Notes: a model not told the origin generated them from the sequence alone. A DNA stretch of 64,000 nt from Exiguobacterium sp. s146 (GCF_018618415.1 NZ_JACSMA010000001.1:868001-932000), one strand, 5' to 3'. Positions 17,908-27,438 are shown, numbered from the stretch's first letter. Made by a program: numbers and translations.

Positions 17908-18072
17908 TTATAGGCTCAAGAACTTGATGAGGACACCGATCGCGAAGATGGTGAAGAAAAAGCCGAACGGGACGATGAAGCCGATTGCTGAATCGATGGC
18001 ATCGTTACGTTTGCACTGTACGTCGTTCTCGAACGGGTTTTCGCTTTGTGGGCGAACAGAGTTAATATGCAT
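17908..18072 (-). CDS. yqzM: YqzM family small membrane protein
   Basis: A 54-residue protein with the family core NDVQCKRNDAIDSAIGFIV followed by one membrane helix (about 33-53). B. subtilis YqzM (about 44 residues) shares this core and also lies between comEC and holA on the opposite strand. The start is ATG 18072, with AAGGAGG 8-9 bases upstream. A longer frame to 18192 has no support. Function is unknown. Confidence 0.85.
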   Translation of the reverse strand: MHINSVRPQSENPFENDVQCKRNDAIDSAIGFIVPFGFFFTIFAIGVLIKFLSL

Positions 18073-18153
18073 AGTGAGTCCCTCCTTGAAATGGTTCCGT
18101 CCTAAGTATAGCGAATCAGTGAAGGATAATCTATGTTTAGATAAGAATAAATT

Positions 18154-19173
18154 GTGAAAGTGGTGTGTGTTTTGAATGAACCGTGGCTGCATAACGGAAA
18201 GTTGTCGAACGTGTACGTCCTATTTGGGACAGAAAAATATTTGCTAGAGACGTGGGAGCGGGCCATCATCAAAGCGGCCAACCCATCCGGTGACCACTTT
18301 GATGTCATGCAGCTCGACTTGCACGAGACGTCACTCGACACGGCGCTCGATGAGGCGGAGACGGTCCCGTTCTTTAGCGAATATCGGACCGTCATCGTCA
18401 AACAGGCCCAGTTTTTGACGGGAGCCAAAGAGAAGCAAAAACAAAACGTCGAGCGGCTGACCGAATACGCGTTACAACCGGCGCCTTATTCCGTGCTCGT
18501 CTTTATCATCGAGGCAGAGAAGCTCGATGAACGGAAAAAGGTCGTCAAGCGCTTGAAAGAGCGGGCCATCGTGCTCGAGGCGAAAAAGCCGAGCCAGTCG
18601 GAGCTGATGCGCTACGTCAGCGACGAATTGAACCGACGCGGCCAAAAGATGGAGCGGGCGACCGTCGAGCGGCTGTTGTTCCTTTGTCAGGATGATTGGG
18701 GCAAACTCGTCCGCGAGCTCGAGAAGTTGCAACTGTACGCGAGTGAAGGGGCCGAGATTCCGATTGAGATCGTCAACGACCTCGTCCCGCGCACACTCGA
18801 AGACAACGTGTTCCAACTGTCCGAGTTTTTAGTGGCGCGGCGTGCGGATGCGGCGCTTCGGCTCGTTCGTGATTTAGAGAAGCAAGGTCAAGAGTTGATC
18901 GGTTTGTTGGCGCTTCTGGCGCGTCAATACCGGAATATGTATCTCGCCAAACAGTTGACGGAGAAGGGGTATGGCGAGAAGCAAATCGCCTCGAAAATCG
19001 GGGCGCATCCGTATACGGTGAAATTGGCCTCGCAAGCGAGCCGGAACTTCTCCGAGGCTCAACTCGGACGGGCGCTGACCTTGATTGCCGACGCGGATGA
19101 GGCGATGAAGACGGGACGGGGTGACAAGCAGATCGTGTTTGATACGCTCGTCTGCCAATTGACATTATTGTGA
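18154..19173 (+). CDS. holA: DNA polymerase III delta subunit
   Basis: A 339-residue clamp-loader subunit that opens the beta sliding clamp. The N-terminal AAA+-like domain has VYVLFGTEKYLLETWERAI and later VILVK-type strands without a working P-loop, as is normal for delta. The middle helical part (LLFLCQDDWGKLVRELEKLQLY) and the C-terminal collar domain (QELIGLLALLARQYRNMYLAKQL, GAHPYTVKLASQASRNFS) follow. The start is GTG 18154 or TTG 18172, and neither has a strong ribosome site. It is upstream of a GNAT gene by 9 bases, as part of the comE-holA-rpsT block. Confidence 0.92.
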   Translation: MKVVCVLNEPWLHNGKLSNVYVLFGTEKYLLETWERAIIKAANPSGDHFDVMQLDLHETSLDTALDEAETVPFFSEYRTVIVKQAQFLTGAKEKQKQNVERLTEYALQPAPYSVLVFIIEAEKLDERKKVVKRLKERAIVLEAKKPSQSELMRYVSDELNRRGQKMERATVERLLFLCQDDWGKLVRELEKLQLYASEGAEIPIEIVNDLVPRTLEDNVFQLSEFLVARRADAALRLVRDLEKQGQELIGLLALLARQYRNMYLAKQLTEKGYGEKQIASKIGAHPYTVKLASQASRNFSEAQLGRALTLIADADEAMKTGRGDKQIVFDTLVCQLTLL

Positions 19174-19182
19174 GGTGAGGAC

Positions 19183-19617
19183 ATGGGATTACAGGAAGTA
19201 GGGCTAGAAGCGATGATTCCGCTCCGCCATGAAGTGTTGCGGCCGGGGTTGCCGGTGGAGACGTGTTATTTTGACGGGGATGATGCGGAGACGACGCGTC
19301 ACTTTGCCTGGGTCGAAGATGGTCGTGTCGTGTCCATCGCGACCGTCATGCGGCAAAGCCGTGAGTTTGCGGGCGACCGCGTGCCATTTCAATTGCGCGG
19401 CATGGCGACCGCTCCCGATGTCGCTGGGAGGGGGATCGGGTCGGCCTTCTTGCAGGCGCTCCATCGCGAGCTCGATGCCGATTGGTGGTGCAACGCCCGA
19501 GCCGTCGCGGTCCGATTTTATGAACGGAACGGATTGAAGACGGTCGGTGACGCGTTTGACATCCCCGGAATCGGCTACCATTACGTCATGCGAACCCAAA
19601 AAACAGCCGGCTCCTAA
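19183..19617 (+). CDS. GNAT family N-acetyltransferase
   Basis: A 144-residue acetyltransferase. The acetyl-CoA-binding signature is RGMATAPDVAGRGIGSAFLQAL (about 67-88), and AVRFYERNGLKTVGDAFDIPGIGYHYVM (C-terminal) is the usual end of the fold. The substrate is unknown. It starts 9 bases after holA with a GAGGTGAGGA ribosome site and is probably co-transcribed. Its stop codon lies in the loop of the following terminator. Confidence 0.85.
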   Translation: MGLQEVGLEAMIPLRHEVLRPGLPVETCYFDGDDAETTRHFAWVEDGRVVSIATVMRQSREFAGDRVPFQLRGMATAPDVAGRGIGSAFLQALHRELDADWWCNARAVAVRFYERNGLKTVGDAFDIPGIGYHYVMRTQKTAGS

Positions 19618-19636
19618 TGGAGGCGGCTGTTTCGTT
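19602..19636. terminator. Bidirectional terminator between the GNAT gene and rpsT
   Basis: AACAGCCG.CTCC (19602-19614) pairs with GGAG.CGGCTGTT (19619-19632), flanked by an A run on one side and TTCGTTTT on the other. Confidence 0.82.
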
Positions 19637-19647
19637 TTAGTCTCTAA

Positions 19648-19908
19648 TTAGAGAGCTGCGATGCGAGCTGCAAGACGTGATTTGTCACGGCCAGCTTTGT
19701 TTTGGTGGATAAGACCTTTTGCTGCAGCTTTGTCGATTTTCTTCGTAGCGAGGACGAAAGCTTCTTGAGCAGCTTCTTTGTTTCCTTCGAGTACGAGAGC
19801 GTCAACACGTTTCACTGCTGTACGCATTGCTGCTTTCTCTTGCGAGTTTGCGACGCGACGCTTTTCAGAAGTTTTTGCACGTTTGATTGCTGATTTGATG
19901 TTTGCCAT
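19648..19908 (-). CDS. rpsT: 30S ribosomal protein S20
   Basis: An 86-residue basic protein with the family opening [18 protein letters not shown] and the C-terminal [20 protein letters not shown]. It binds 16S rRNA early in 30S assembly. It is monocistronic on the minus strand, with its own sigma-A promoter and a leader of about 70 bases. In B. subtilis the next genes are gpr and spoIIP, which are missing here. Confidence 0.97.
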   Translation of the reverse strand: MANIKSAIKRAKTSEKRRVANSQEKAAMRTAVKRVDALVLEGNKEAAQEAFVLATKKIDKAAAKGLIHQNKAGRDKSRLAARIAAL

Positions 19909-19982
19909 TGTTTTGTCACCCCCTGAAACAAGAAAGTGTATGTTCTTATTACTTCAAGTAATCATTCAACAGAACAAGCACA

Positions 19983-20011
19983 ATTGTAGCAAACGCTTAT
20001 TCGAAAAGCAA
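19983..20011 (-). promoter_or_regulatory. Sigma-A promoter of rpsT
   Basis: On the minus strand the -35 TTGCTT (20011-20006), a 17-base spacer and the -10 TACAAT (19988-19983) are seen, 75 bases before the start codon. Confidence 0.7.
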
Positions 20012-20062
20012 CCACTTGATGATTATTCTGAAAACTATATGTGGTATTGTTGAAGTAGGTCG

Positions 20063-20091
20063 TACACATTAACTTAGGATTTTGATATAAT
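20063..20091 (+). promoter_or_regulatory. Sigma-A promoter of lepA
   Basis: A perfect -10 TATAAT (20086-20091) with an extended TGn (20083-20085) and a weak -35 TACACA (20063-20068) at 17 bases. Confidence 0.7.
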
Positions 20092-20128
20092 GACACGGTA
20101 TGCATGAGAAGGATAGGTGAACCCATAT

Positions 20129-21952
20129 ATGAACAAACAAGAATTAGAGAATCGTCAGAAGAAGATTCGGAACTTTTCCATCATCGCCCACATCGATCAT
20201 GGGAAGTCGACGCTCGCTGACCGGATTCTCGAGAGAACTGGTGCGCTCACGGCGCGTGAAATGAAAGAACAGACGCTCGACGCGATGGATCTCGAACGGG
20301 AACGTGGGATTACAATCAAGTTGAACGCCGTTAAATTGAACTATACCGCAAAAGACGGAGAAGAGTACATCCTTCACTTGATTGATACACCGGGACACGT
20401 CGACTTCACGTATGAAGTGTCTCGTTCGCTCGCAGCATGTGAAGGGGCTGTCCTCGTCGTCGATGCGGCACAAGGGATTGAGGCCCAGACGCTCGCGAAC
20501 GTTTATCTCGCGCTCGATAACGACTTGGAAATCATCCCGGTCATCAACAAAATTGATTTGCCGTCTGCGGATGTCGAACGCGTCCGTCAAGAGATTGAGG
20601 ACGTCATCGGTTTGGATGCGAGTGATGCCGTACCGGCTTCGGCCAAAGCGGGCATCGGGATTGAAGAGATTCTCGAACAAATCGTCGAACTCGTCCCCGC
20701 ACCGACGGGAGATCCGTCAGCGCCGCTTCAAGCGTTGATTTTCGACTCGTATTATGACGCCTATCGCGGTGTCGTCGCTTCGATTCGAATCGTCAACGGT
20801 TCGGTCAAAGTCGGAGACAAAGTACAAATGATGTCGACGGGTAAATCGTTCGAAGTCACGGACCTCGGCGTCTCGACACCAAAACCGTTATCGGTAAAAG
20901 AATTGAATGTCGGGGACGTTGGGACGCTCTCGGCATCGATTAAAACGGTCGGCGACGTTCGGGTCGGTGACACGATCACACTCGCTAAAAATCCGTCGAC
21001 GGAACAGCTCCCGGGTTACCGGAAGATGAACCCGATGGTCTACTGCGGTCTCTATCCGATTGACGCAGCGAAGTACAACGATTTGCGTGAAGCACTTGAA
21101 CGGCTTCAGTTGTCGGACGCGGCGCTCGAGTTCGAGCCGGAGACGTCACAGGCACTCGGCTTCGGATTCCGTAGCGGATTCCTCGGCATGCTTCACATGG
21201 AAATCATTCAAGAACGCATCGAGCGCGAGTTCGGCATCGATTTGATTACGACGGCACCGTCGGTTATCTATCACGTCACGACGACGGCGGGCGAGGTTGT
21301 TCACGTCGATAACCCGTCGAAGATGCCCGAGCAACAAAAAGTCGAATCGATTGAAGAGCCATACGTCAAGGCAGCCATCATGACTCCGAACGACTATGTC
21401 GGGGCCATCATGGAACTCTGTCAGAAGAAACGCGGCAGCTTCATCGATATGCAGTATATCGACACGACCCGCGTCAAAATCACGTATGACATCCCGCTCA
21501 GTGAGATCGTCTATGACTTCTTCGACCAGTTGAAGTCGAGCACGAAAGGCTATGCGTCGCTTGATTACGACTTGATCGGCTATCGTCCGTCGCGTCTCGT
21601 CAAGATGGATATCCTCCTCAACAACGAGCTCGTCGATGCCTTGAGCTTCATCGTACACCGTGATTTTGCCTACGAACGTGGGAAAGTCATCGTCGAGAAG
21701 CTGAAAGCACTCATTCCGCGCATGCAGTTTGAAGTGCCGATTCAAGCAGCGGTCGGAACGAAGATCGTGGCCCGTTCGACGATTAAAGCCCTCCGTAAGA
21801 ACGTCCTTGCCAAGTGTTACGGTGGTGACATCTCGCGGAAACGTAAATTGCTCGAGAAGCAAAAAGAAGGTAAAAAGCGCATGAAGATGGTTGGTTCCGT
21901 CGAAGTGCCGCAAGAAGCGTTCATGTCCGTCTTGTCGATGGACGAAGAATAA
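20129..21952 (+). CDS. lepA: Elongation factor 4 (LepA GTPase)
   Basis: A 607-residue translational GTPase related to EF-G that acts in ribosome assembly/initiation or back-translocation. The G domain has AHIDHGKST (P-loop, G1), switch [10 protein letters not shown] and NKIDLP (G4), with SAKAG as G5. Domain II, the EF-G-like domains III and V, and the LepA-specific C-terminal domain ([20 protein letters not shown]) follow. ATG 20129 is chosen because it gives the usual N-terminus. A GTG at 20117 would add four residues. It stands alone behind its own promoter and a terminator. Confidence 0.96.
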   Translation: MNKQELENRQKKIRNFSIIAHIDHGKSTLADRILERTGALTAREMKEQTLDAMDLERERGITIKLNAVKLNYTAKDGEEYILHLIDTPGHVDFTYEVSRSLAACEGAVLVVDAAQGIEAQTLANVYLALDNDLEIIPVINKIDLPSADVERVRQEIEDVIGLDASDAVPASAKAGIGIEEILEQIVELVPAPTGDPSAPLQALIFDSYYDAYRGVVASIRIVNGSVKVGDKVQMMSTGKSFEVTDLGVSTPKPLSVKELNVGDVGTLSASIKTVGDVRVGDTITLAKNPSTEQLPGYRKMNPMVYCGLYPIDAAKYNDLREALERLQLSDAALEFEPETSQALGFGFRSGFLGMLHMEIIQERIEREFGIDLITTAPSVIYHVTTTAGEVVHVDNPSKMPEQQKVESIEEPYVKAAIMTPNDYVGAIMELCQKKRGSFIDMQYIDTTRVKITYDIPLSEIVYDFFDQLKSSTKGYASLDYDLIGYRPSRLVKMDILLNNELVDALSFIVHRDFAYERGKVIVEKLKALIPRMQFEVPIQAAVGTKIVARSTIKALRKNVLAKCYGGDISRKRKLLEKQKEGKKRMKMVGSVEVPQEAFMSVLSMDEE

Positions 21953-21957
21953 TCGTT

Positions 21958-21987
21958 CGCCCTTATCTCCGGATAAGGGCGATTTTT
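21958..21987 (+). terminator. Terminator after lepA
   Basis: CGCCCTTATC (21958-21967) pairs with GATAAGGGCG (21972-21981) and is followed by ATTTTTG. Confidence 0.88.
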
Positions 21988-22059
21988 GTCATTTGGCAGG
22001 ATTCGGTACGTCTGGTACGGAATAGTACGTACTTACAGATAAACAGAGGAGGAGTGGCG

Positions 22060-23130
22060 GTGATCTATAATTTTTCAGCCGGACCGGGTGTCTTACCGGA
22101 ACCGGTGTTACGTGAAGTGCAAGCCGAGTTTCTTTCCTATAAACAAGGGGTGTCCATCGTTGAGATGAGTCACCGTTCTGATGCGTTCGCCACGATTGTC
22201 GAGCAGCTCGAGGCGAGATTGCGGCGGTTGATGCAGATTCCTGACGACTATGCCGTCCTGTTTCTGCAAGGCGGGGCCACACTACAGTTTTCGATGGTGC
22301 CGATGAACCTGCGCGAGACCCGCCGCTTCGCCTATCTTGACAGCGGGGTTTGGTCGAAGAAGGCGATTGCCGATGCGAAACACTTCGGGGATGTCGTCGT
22401 CGTCGGCAGTTCGGCAGCGACCAAGTATCGTGAACTTCCTGCATGGCCGCAGACGATTTCCGACGTCGACTACCTTCATGTGACGTTGAACAACACGATT
22501 GAAGGGACGCGCTATACCGAGCTCCCGGACACGGATGTCCCGCTCGTCGCCGACGTCTCGTCAAACATTTTGGCGGAAGCGATTGACGTCAAACGCTATG
22601 GGCTGTTATATGCCGGTGCCCAAAAAAATATCGGACCGGCCGGATTAACGCTCGTCATCATCCGTCGCGAGTTGATTGTCGACCGTCAGTTGCCATCCTA
22701 TCTCGCATACAGTCAGCACGTCGATTCGCTGCTCAACACTCCGTCGACGTTTAGTCTATATGTCGCCGAGCGTGTGCTCGCCTGGGTCGAGGACGAAGGC
22801 GGGGTCGAGGCGATGGAACGCCGCAACGTCGAGAAGAGTAGTCTATTTTACGATGCGTTGGATGCGTCGCCCTTGTTTCATGCCGTCGTCTCGGGCACAG
22901 AGCGGTCGTTGACGAACATTCCGTTCACGACAGGGGACGCTGGGACGGATGAGGCGTTTCAACGATTCGCCGAGGCACATGGGTTAATCGAGCTCGGCGG
23001 TCATCGTTCGGTCGGAGGCCTGCGAGCCAGTCTATATAATGCGATGCCGCTCGAGGGCGTGAAACGTCTCATCGAAGTGATGCATGAGTTTGAACAGGAG
23101 GGACAAGATGTTTCATATAAAAACGTATAA
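22060..23130 (+). CDS. serC: Phosphoserine aminotransferase
   Basis: A PLP enzyme of about 356 residues that converts 3-phosphohydroxypyruvate plus glutamate to phosphoserine. It shows the family N-terminus IYNFSAGPGVLPEPVL, the cofactor-loop FLQGGATLQF, the PLP lysine in YAGAQKNIGPAGL and a C-terminal HRSVGGLRASLYNAM. The start is GTG at 22060 (RBS GAGGAGG) or GTG at 22054. Its 3' end overlaps the dehydrogenase gene by 23 bases, so the two are translationally linked. Confidence 0.94.
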   Translation: MIYNFSAGPGVLPEPVLREVQAEFLSYKQGVSIVEMSHRSDAFATIVEQLEARLRRLMQIPDDYAVLFLQGGATLQFSMVPMNLRETRRFAYLDSGVWSKKAIADAKHFGDVVVVGSSAATKYRELPAWPQTISDVDYLHVTLNNTIEGTRYTELPDTDVPLVADVSSNILAEAIDVKRYGLLYAGAQKNIGPAGLTLVIIRRELIVDRQLPSYLAYSQHVDSLLNTPSTFSLYVAERVLAWVEDEGGVEAMERRNVEKSSLFYDALDASPLFHAVVSGTERSLTNIPFTTGDAGTDEAFQRFAEAHGLIELGGHRSVGGLRASLYNAMPLEGVKRLIEVMHEFEQEGQDVSYKNV

Positions 23131-24271
23131 CCAAATCGCAGAAGACGGGTTACGGCGTTTCGAGCCGAGCGAGTATGCCGTCAATGACGCCGAGCAAGCC
23201 GACGCCTGGGTGATTCGAAGCCATGATGTCCATCAGGCGGACATCCCGCCTTACTTGCTCGCCATCGCCAGGGCCGGTGCCGGCGTGAACAATATCCCGC
23301 TCGACCGGTTGGCCCGTCAAGGGGTCGTCGTGTTCCATACGCCGGGCGCGAATGCGAACGCGGTCAAAGAGCTCGTCCTCGCCAGCATGCTGCTATCGGT
23401 CCGTCCGATTTTAGAAGGCGTGAACTGGGTCAACGATCACACGTTTGCCGATCAGACGTCGCTCGAAGAAGCGATGGAACAACAGAAACGGCGTTTCGTC
23501 GGGTCCGAACTACGGGGCAAACGAGTCGGCATCGTCGGTCTCGGTGCAATCGGGGCGTCGCTCGCGAACGATTTGCTCCACCTCGGCATCGATGTCATCG
23601 GATACGACCCGCACTTATCAGTCGACGGGGCCTGGAACATCTCGCAACAAGTGAAACGGGCGAAACAGTTGAGCGAGTTGCTCGCCGATGTCGACATCCT
23701 GACGATTCATATGCCGCTCACGGATGACACGCGCCACATGATTGATGCGACGTGGTTCAAACAGATGAAACCGGGCGTTACCGTTTTGAATTTCGCGCGG
23801 GGTGAACTCGTGAACGACGTCGATTTATTGGAAGCGCTCGATGACAACGTGGCGACCTACATCACCGACTTCCCGAAACAAGTGTTGCTCGGACATCCAC
23901 AAGTCGTCTCGTTCCCGCACCTCGGCGCCTCGACGCACGAGTCTGAGGTCAATTGCGCGATTCAAGCCGTCGATACGCTCAAACTGTATCTCGAGACCGG
24001 AAGTATCCGGAACTCGGCCAATTTCCCGAACACCGAACTCCCGTATGTCGGGAAACGGCGTTTGGCCGTGCTCCATTTGAACGTCCCGAACATGGTCGGT
24101 CAAATCGCCAGCCGGCTCGCTGAGAACGGCATCAATATCGACAACATGGTCAACCGGAGTCGTAACGACGTGGCCTATACGTTAATCGACATCGACAACC
24201 ATAAACATGAGACGCTATCTGTGCACGCCTTGTATGACATCGAGGGCGTCATGCGCGTCCGCGAATTTTAA
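23108..24271 (+). CDS. serA: D-3-phosphoglycerate dehydrogenase, short form with ACT domain
   Basis: A 387-residue NAD-dependent dehydrogenase for the first step of serine synthesis. The nucleotide-binding motif VGLGAIGASLAND lies in the Rossmann domain (about 140-160). Catalytic Arg and His are in NFARGELVND and FPHLGASTHESE. A C-terminal ACT-type domain (about 315-387, with LHLNVPNMVGQIASRLAENGIN) probably senses serine. It is shorter than B. subtilis SerA (525) because the intervening ASB domain is missing. The start at 23108 is set by GGAGGGA upstream, and it overlaps serC. Confidence 0.92.
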   Translation: MFHIKTYNQIAEDGLRRFEPSEYAVNDAEQADAWVIRSHDVHQADIPPYLLAIARAGAGVNNIPLDRLARQGVVVFHTPGANANAVKELVLASMLLSVRPILEGVNWVNDHTFADQTSLEEAMEQQKRRFVGSELRGKRVGIVGLGAIGASLANDLLHLGIDVIGYDPHLSVDGAWNISQQVKRAKQLSELLADVDILTIHMPLTDDTRHMIDATWFKQMKPGVTVLNFARGELVNDVDLLEALDDNVATYITDFPKQVLLGHPQVVSFPHLGASTHESEVNCAIQAVDTLKLYLETGSIRNSANFPNTELPYVGKRRLAVLHLNVPNMVGQIASRLAENGINIDNMVNRSRNDVAYTLIDIDNHKHETLSVHALYDIEGVMRVREF

Positions 24272-24283
24272 GGAGGAATGACC

Positions 24284-25468
24284 ATGGTCGTATTCAAACC
24301 GTTTGCCCCATACATGCCAACCCATCCCGAGAACGTCGCCGCCGACCCGTACGATATCGTCAGCGTCGAACAAGCACGTGAGGACGTCAAACAACGTCCC
24401 GACTCGTTCCTTACGGTCGATAAACCAGAAGTGTTCACGGCGGACATGCCGCTCGAGACGTGGGGGCAACGAGCCCGTCAGGAACTCGAACGGCTTTACG
24501 AGAGCGAGTTGACCGAGCGGACCCACGGGTTTTACGTGTATCGGCTCACCGATCAAGGGCGTGTCCAGACAGGTCTCGTCGCCACGTTCTCGGTGACCGA
24601 TTATGAGGCAGGTCGCATCAAGATTCATGAGCACACACGCGCTGTGAAAGAACGCGAACGCGTCGAGCACGTATCGGCGACGAAAGCGCACACCGGCCCA
24701 ATTTTGATGAGCCACGCGCCGGACGAAGGGTTGCGTCGCATCTTGGACGACGCGACGACAGGAGAGGCGTTGTTCGCTTTCACAGACCGTCAAGGTGTCG
24801 TCCATGAAGGCTATGCCGTGCCGTCCAAGCATCAAGCACGCGTCATCATGATCGGGGCCAGCATTCCGGCCATCTATATCGCCGACGGGCATCATCGGGC
24901 CAAAGCCGCAGCCGTCGTCGCCCGCAGCCCGATTCATGAAGGGGAAACGAGACAAGAGCGGGACCACTTCCTTGGCGTCTTGTTCCCGAGCGATGAGCTG
25001 ACGATTTTGCCGTATCACCGCATTTTGAATCAAGTGGCCCCGGAAGAAGTGATGACGCTGCTCGATGGTCTCGCTTTCTCCTATGACATTGAGTCGGTGG
25101 ATGAGTTGCACGTGCCGAATGAACGAGGCACGTTCGGATTGTCGTATCGCGGTGAACATCACGTGCTCAAAAAACGGCAGACGACGACGGTCCTAGACGT
25201 CGCGACGTTGCAGCGAGATGTGCTCGAACCGTATTTTCACGTCACAGAAGTTCGCACCGATCACCGAATCGATTTCATCGGCGGCAAGGATGCCCCAACA
25301 CGCCTCGCCAGCTTGGCTGAACGGGATGACGTCGTCGTGTTGACGTGTCATGCCACGGCGATGGACGAGCTGATGCGCGTTGCCGATGAGAACGGGCAAA
25401 TGCCGCCGAAATCGACGTGGTTTGAACCGAAATTGAAGAGCGGACTGTTCATTCATCGGTTCGATTGA
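24284..25468 (+). CDS. DUF1015 family protein in the serine cluster
   Basis: A 394-residue cytosolic protein of the DUF1015 family. It opens with FKPFAPYMPTHPENVAADPYD and has a conserved AIYIADGHHRAKAAAVVARS at about 195-214. The DGHHR stretch recalls the ParB/SerK-type active-site motif of free-serine kinases, but the family has no function I can confirm. It follows serA by 12 bases with AAGGAGG 8 bases before the ATG. No serB phosphatase is in the cluster, so a role in the last serine step or in phosphoserine metabolism is an inference from context. Confidence 0.8.
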   Translation: MVVFKPFAPYMPTHPENVAADPYDIVSVEQAREDVKQRPDSFLTVDKPEVFTADMPLETWGQRARQELERLYESELTERTHGFYVYRLTDQGRVQTGLVATFSVTDYEAGRIKIHEHTRAVKERERVEHVSATKAHTGPILMSHAPDEGLRRILDDATTGEALFAFTDRQGVVHEGYAVPSKHQARVIMIGASIPAIYIADGHHRAKAAAVVARSPIHEGETRQERDHFLGVLFPSDELTILPYHRILNQVAPEEVMTLLDGLAFSYDIESVDELHVPNERGTFGLSYRGEHHVLKKRQTTTVLDVATLQRDVLEPYFHVTEVRTDHRIDFIGGKDAPTRLASLAERDDVVVLTCHATAMDELMRVADENGQMPPKSTWFEPKLKSGLFIHRFD

Positions 25469-25533
25469 ACGTGCAGAGTGGCATCATGGCGTGAAAAGCG
25501 TTATAAATGGAAGAGAAGAAAGGGGTGGCCGCC

Positions 25534-26700
25534 ATGGCTAAAGCCGTATATCTTCACATTCCATTTTGTGAACATATTTGTTATTACTGCGATTTCAACA
25601 AGGTGTTCTTAAAGAACCAACCGGTTGATGACTATTTAGATGCACTTGAACGGGAAATGATCCTCTCGCTCGAACAATACCCGACCGATACGATCGAGAC
25701 GATCTTTATCGGCGGCGGGACACCGACGGCGCTCAATGAGGCGCAGATGAAACGCCTCATGGACATGGTCGCGCGTCATCTGCTCCCGCTCGCGTCCCCG
25801 AATCTGGAATACTCGGTCGAGGCGAACCCGAATTTCGTCAGTGCCGAGAAGCTCGACACGATGAAACAAGGCGGGGTCAACCGCGTCAGTTTCGGCGTCC
25901 AGACGTTCGATGACGGCGGACTCGAGCGCATCGGTCGTACGCACCGGGCCGATGACGTGTTTGCGACCGTGACGGAGGCCGCGAAGCGATTCGATAACAT
26001 CTCGATCGACTTAATGTTCGGATTGCCGGAACAGACGCTCGAGCAAATCGAGCGTGACCTCGACTTGGCGTTCCAACTCCCGATTCAACACGTGTCGTCC
26101 TATTCGTTGATTCTCGAGCCGCATACCGTGTTCGCGATTCAAGAGCGAAAAGGGAAGCTGCGCCTCCCGGGTGAGGATATCGAGGTCGCGATGTACTTGA
26201 AAGTGATGGAGACGCTCGAACGGCGTGGCTTGAAACAATATGAGATTTCAAACTATAGCCTCGAAGGACGGGAGAGCCGTCATAATCAAGTGTACTGGCG
26301 CAATGAAGAGTATTACGGCTTCGGCGCCGGCGCGCACAGTTACTTGAATGGGGAACGTCGGGCCAACATCGCCCCGATTCCGCACTATATCAAGGCGGAA
26401 GGCTTGCCGGTGCGCAATACGACGACGCTTGAGACGGTCGAGAAGATGGAAGAAGAGCTGTTCCTCGGACTCCGGATGCGTCAAGGCGTATCGTTTGCGA
26501 CGTTCGAGTCGAAGTACGGTGCATCGATGCGTTCGGTGTTCGGTCACGTCTTGACGGAGCTCGAGGCGAAGCGATTGATTGAGACGACGGACACCCACGT
26601 CCGCTTGACCGAGTCAGGACTCCCGCTCGCCAATGAGGCGTTCGCGGCCTTTATCGGTGAAGCGAAATGGAACGACTCGCAAGCGCAAGTATCTAACTGA
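25534..26700 (+). CDS. hemW: Radical SAM protein HemW (heme chaperone, coproporphyrinogen oxidase-like)
   Basis: A protein of about 388 residues. The radical-SAM motif CEHICYYC (Cys 12, 16, 19) binds the 4Fe-4S cluster. IFIGGGTPTALN is the SAM-contacting GGGTP motif. HNQVYWRNEEYYGFGAGAHSY contains the HNxxYW heme-binding motif that separates HemW from true HemN, and a C-terminal HemN-type domain follows. The start at 25534 puts cysteine 12 in its usual place. An upstream ATG at 25507 would add 9 residues. Its place before hrcA is as in B. subtilis. Confidence 0.92.
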   Translation: MAKAVYLHIPFCEHICYYCDFNKVFLKNQPVDDYLDALEREMILSLEQYPTDTIETIFIGGGTPTALNEAQMKRLMDMVARHLLPLASPNLEYSVEANPNFVSAEKLDTMKQGGVNRVSFGVQTFDDGGLERIGRTHRADDVFATVTEAAKRFDNISIDLMFGLPEQTLEQIERDLDLAFQLPIQHVSSYSLILEPHTVFAIQERKGKLRLPGEDIEVAMYLKVMETLERRGLKQYEISNYSLEGRESRHNQVYWRNEEYYGFGAGAHSYLNGERRANIAPIPHYIKAEGLPVRNTTTLETVEKMEEELFLGLRMRQGVSFATFESKYGASMRSVFGHVLTELEAKRLIETTDTHVRLTESGLPLANEAFAAFIGEAKWNDSQAQVSN

Positions 26701-26705
26701 ACAAC

Positions 26706-26740
26706 AAAAGGGCGAACCCAATGCGGGTTCGCCCTTGTTT
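26706..26740. terminator. Bidirectional terminator between hemW and the DUF1054 gene
   Basis: AAGGGCGAACCC (26708-26719) pairs perfectly with GGGTTCGCCCTT (26725-26736), with A and T runs outside. Confidence 0.9.
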
Positions 26741-26743
26741 CGG

Positions 26744-27349
26744 TTATAACACGAGGTCACGATAAATCGGCATGAGCCGGCTGAACGTATCCTCGACGAG
26801 CGCCAAGAAGGCGGCTTCGTTTTGGAGGATGGACGCGTCGGCCGGCAGTTGACGGCCGATCAAGAAGTCGGCTTTCTTCACGGTCGCGAAGCGTTCCATG
26901 ATCGTCTCAATCGATTCGGACGACGTGTCCTCGATTAAGAAGGCGTCCTTCTTCATATGGTCCCCGGCGATATGGAAGTCGGGGAAATCCGATTTGAGGT
27001 CGAGCGCCATGAGTCGGCGGCCGATCGCTTCCTTATTTGGCATCTCATAGATGAAAGCGAGCCAGACGAAGACGCGGTCATCGAATAAGCCGACTTGGAA
27101 ATGGGGATGTTTCTTATAGCCGCGCTTATCGTGGCAGATGGCCATCCATGTGTCTTTCGGCGGATTGACCGTCCGGCGGGCGTGTTTGGCGACATGCAGA
27201 TAGAGCGGAATGCCGACGTCGGCTTCGAGCTGGGGCCCGACCTCGTCATAAATCCGGTGGAATAGCGGTTGAATCTTGGAGCGGATCCCGGCCATGCGGG
27301 CGTCGAGTCCGTCCTGCGTGAATACGTCGAATTGTTGTGTTGTAAACAT
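26744..27349 (-). CDS. DUF1054 family protein (YktB-like)
   Basis: A 201-residue soluble protein of unknown function. It matches the YktB/DUF1054 family from the opening FTTQQFDVFTQDGLDARM, the central HVAKHARRTVNPPKDTWMAI (about 52-71) and KKHPHFQVGLFDDRVFVWLAFIYEMPNK. It is monocistronic and divergent from hrcA. Confidence 0.85.
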   Translation of the reverse strand: MFTTQQFDVFTQDGLDARMAGIRSKIQPLFHRIYDEVGPQLEADVGIPLYLHVAKHARRTVNPPKDTWMAICHDKRGYKKHPHFQVGLFDDRVFVWLAFIYEMPNKEAIGRRLMALDLKSDFPDFHIAGDHMKKDAFLIEDTSSESIETIMERFATVKKADFLIGRQLPADASILQNEAAFLALVEDTFSRLMPIYRDLVL

Positions 27350-27438
27350 CTAATCACCTCATGTCGTATCATACCGAATGTTGGGCAGACATGCATCATC
27401 CGACGCTCGAACGGCTTGGAAAAAATGAGCCAAATGAA

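Noticed and set aside
18102-18428. Minus-strand frame opposite the holA start
   Set aside because: It lies antisense to holA, has no ribosome site and resembles no family.
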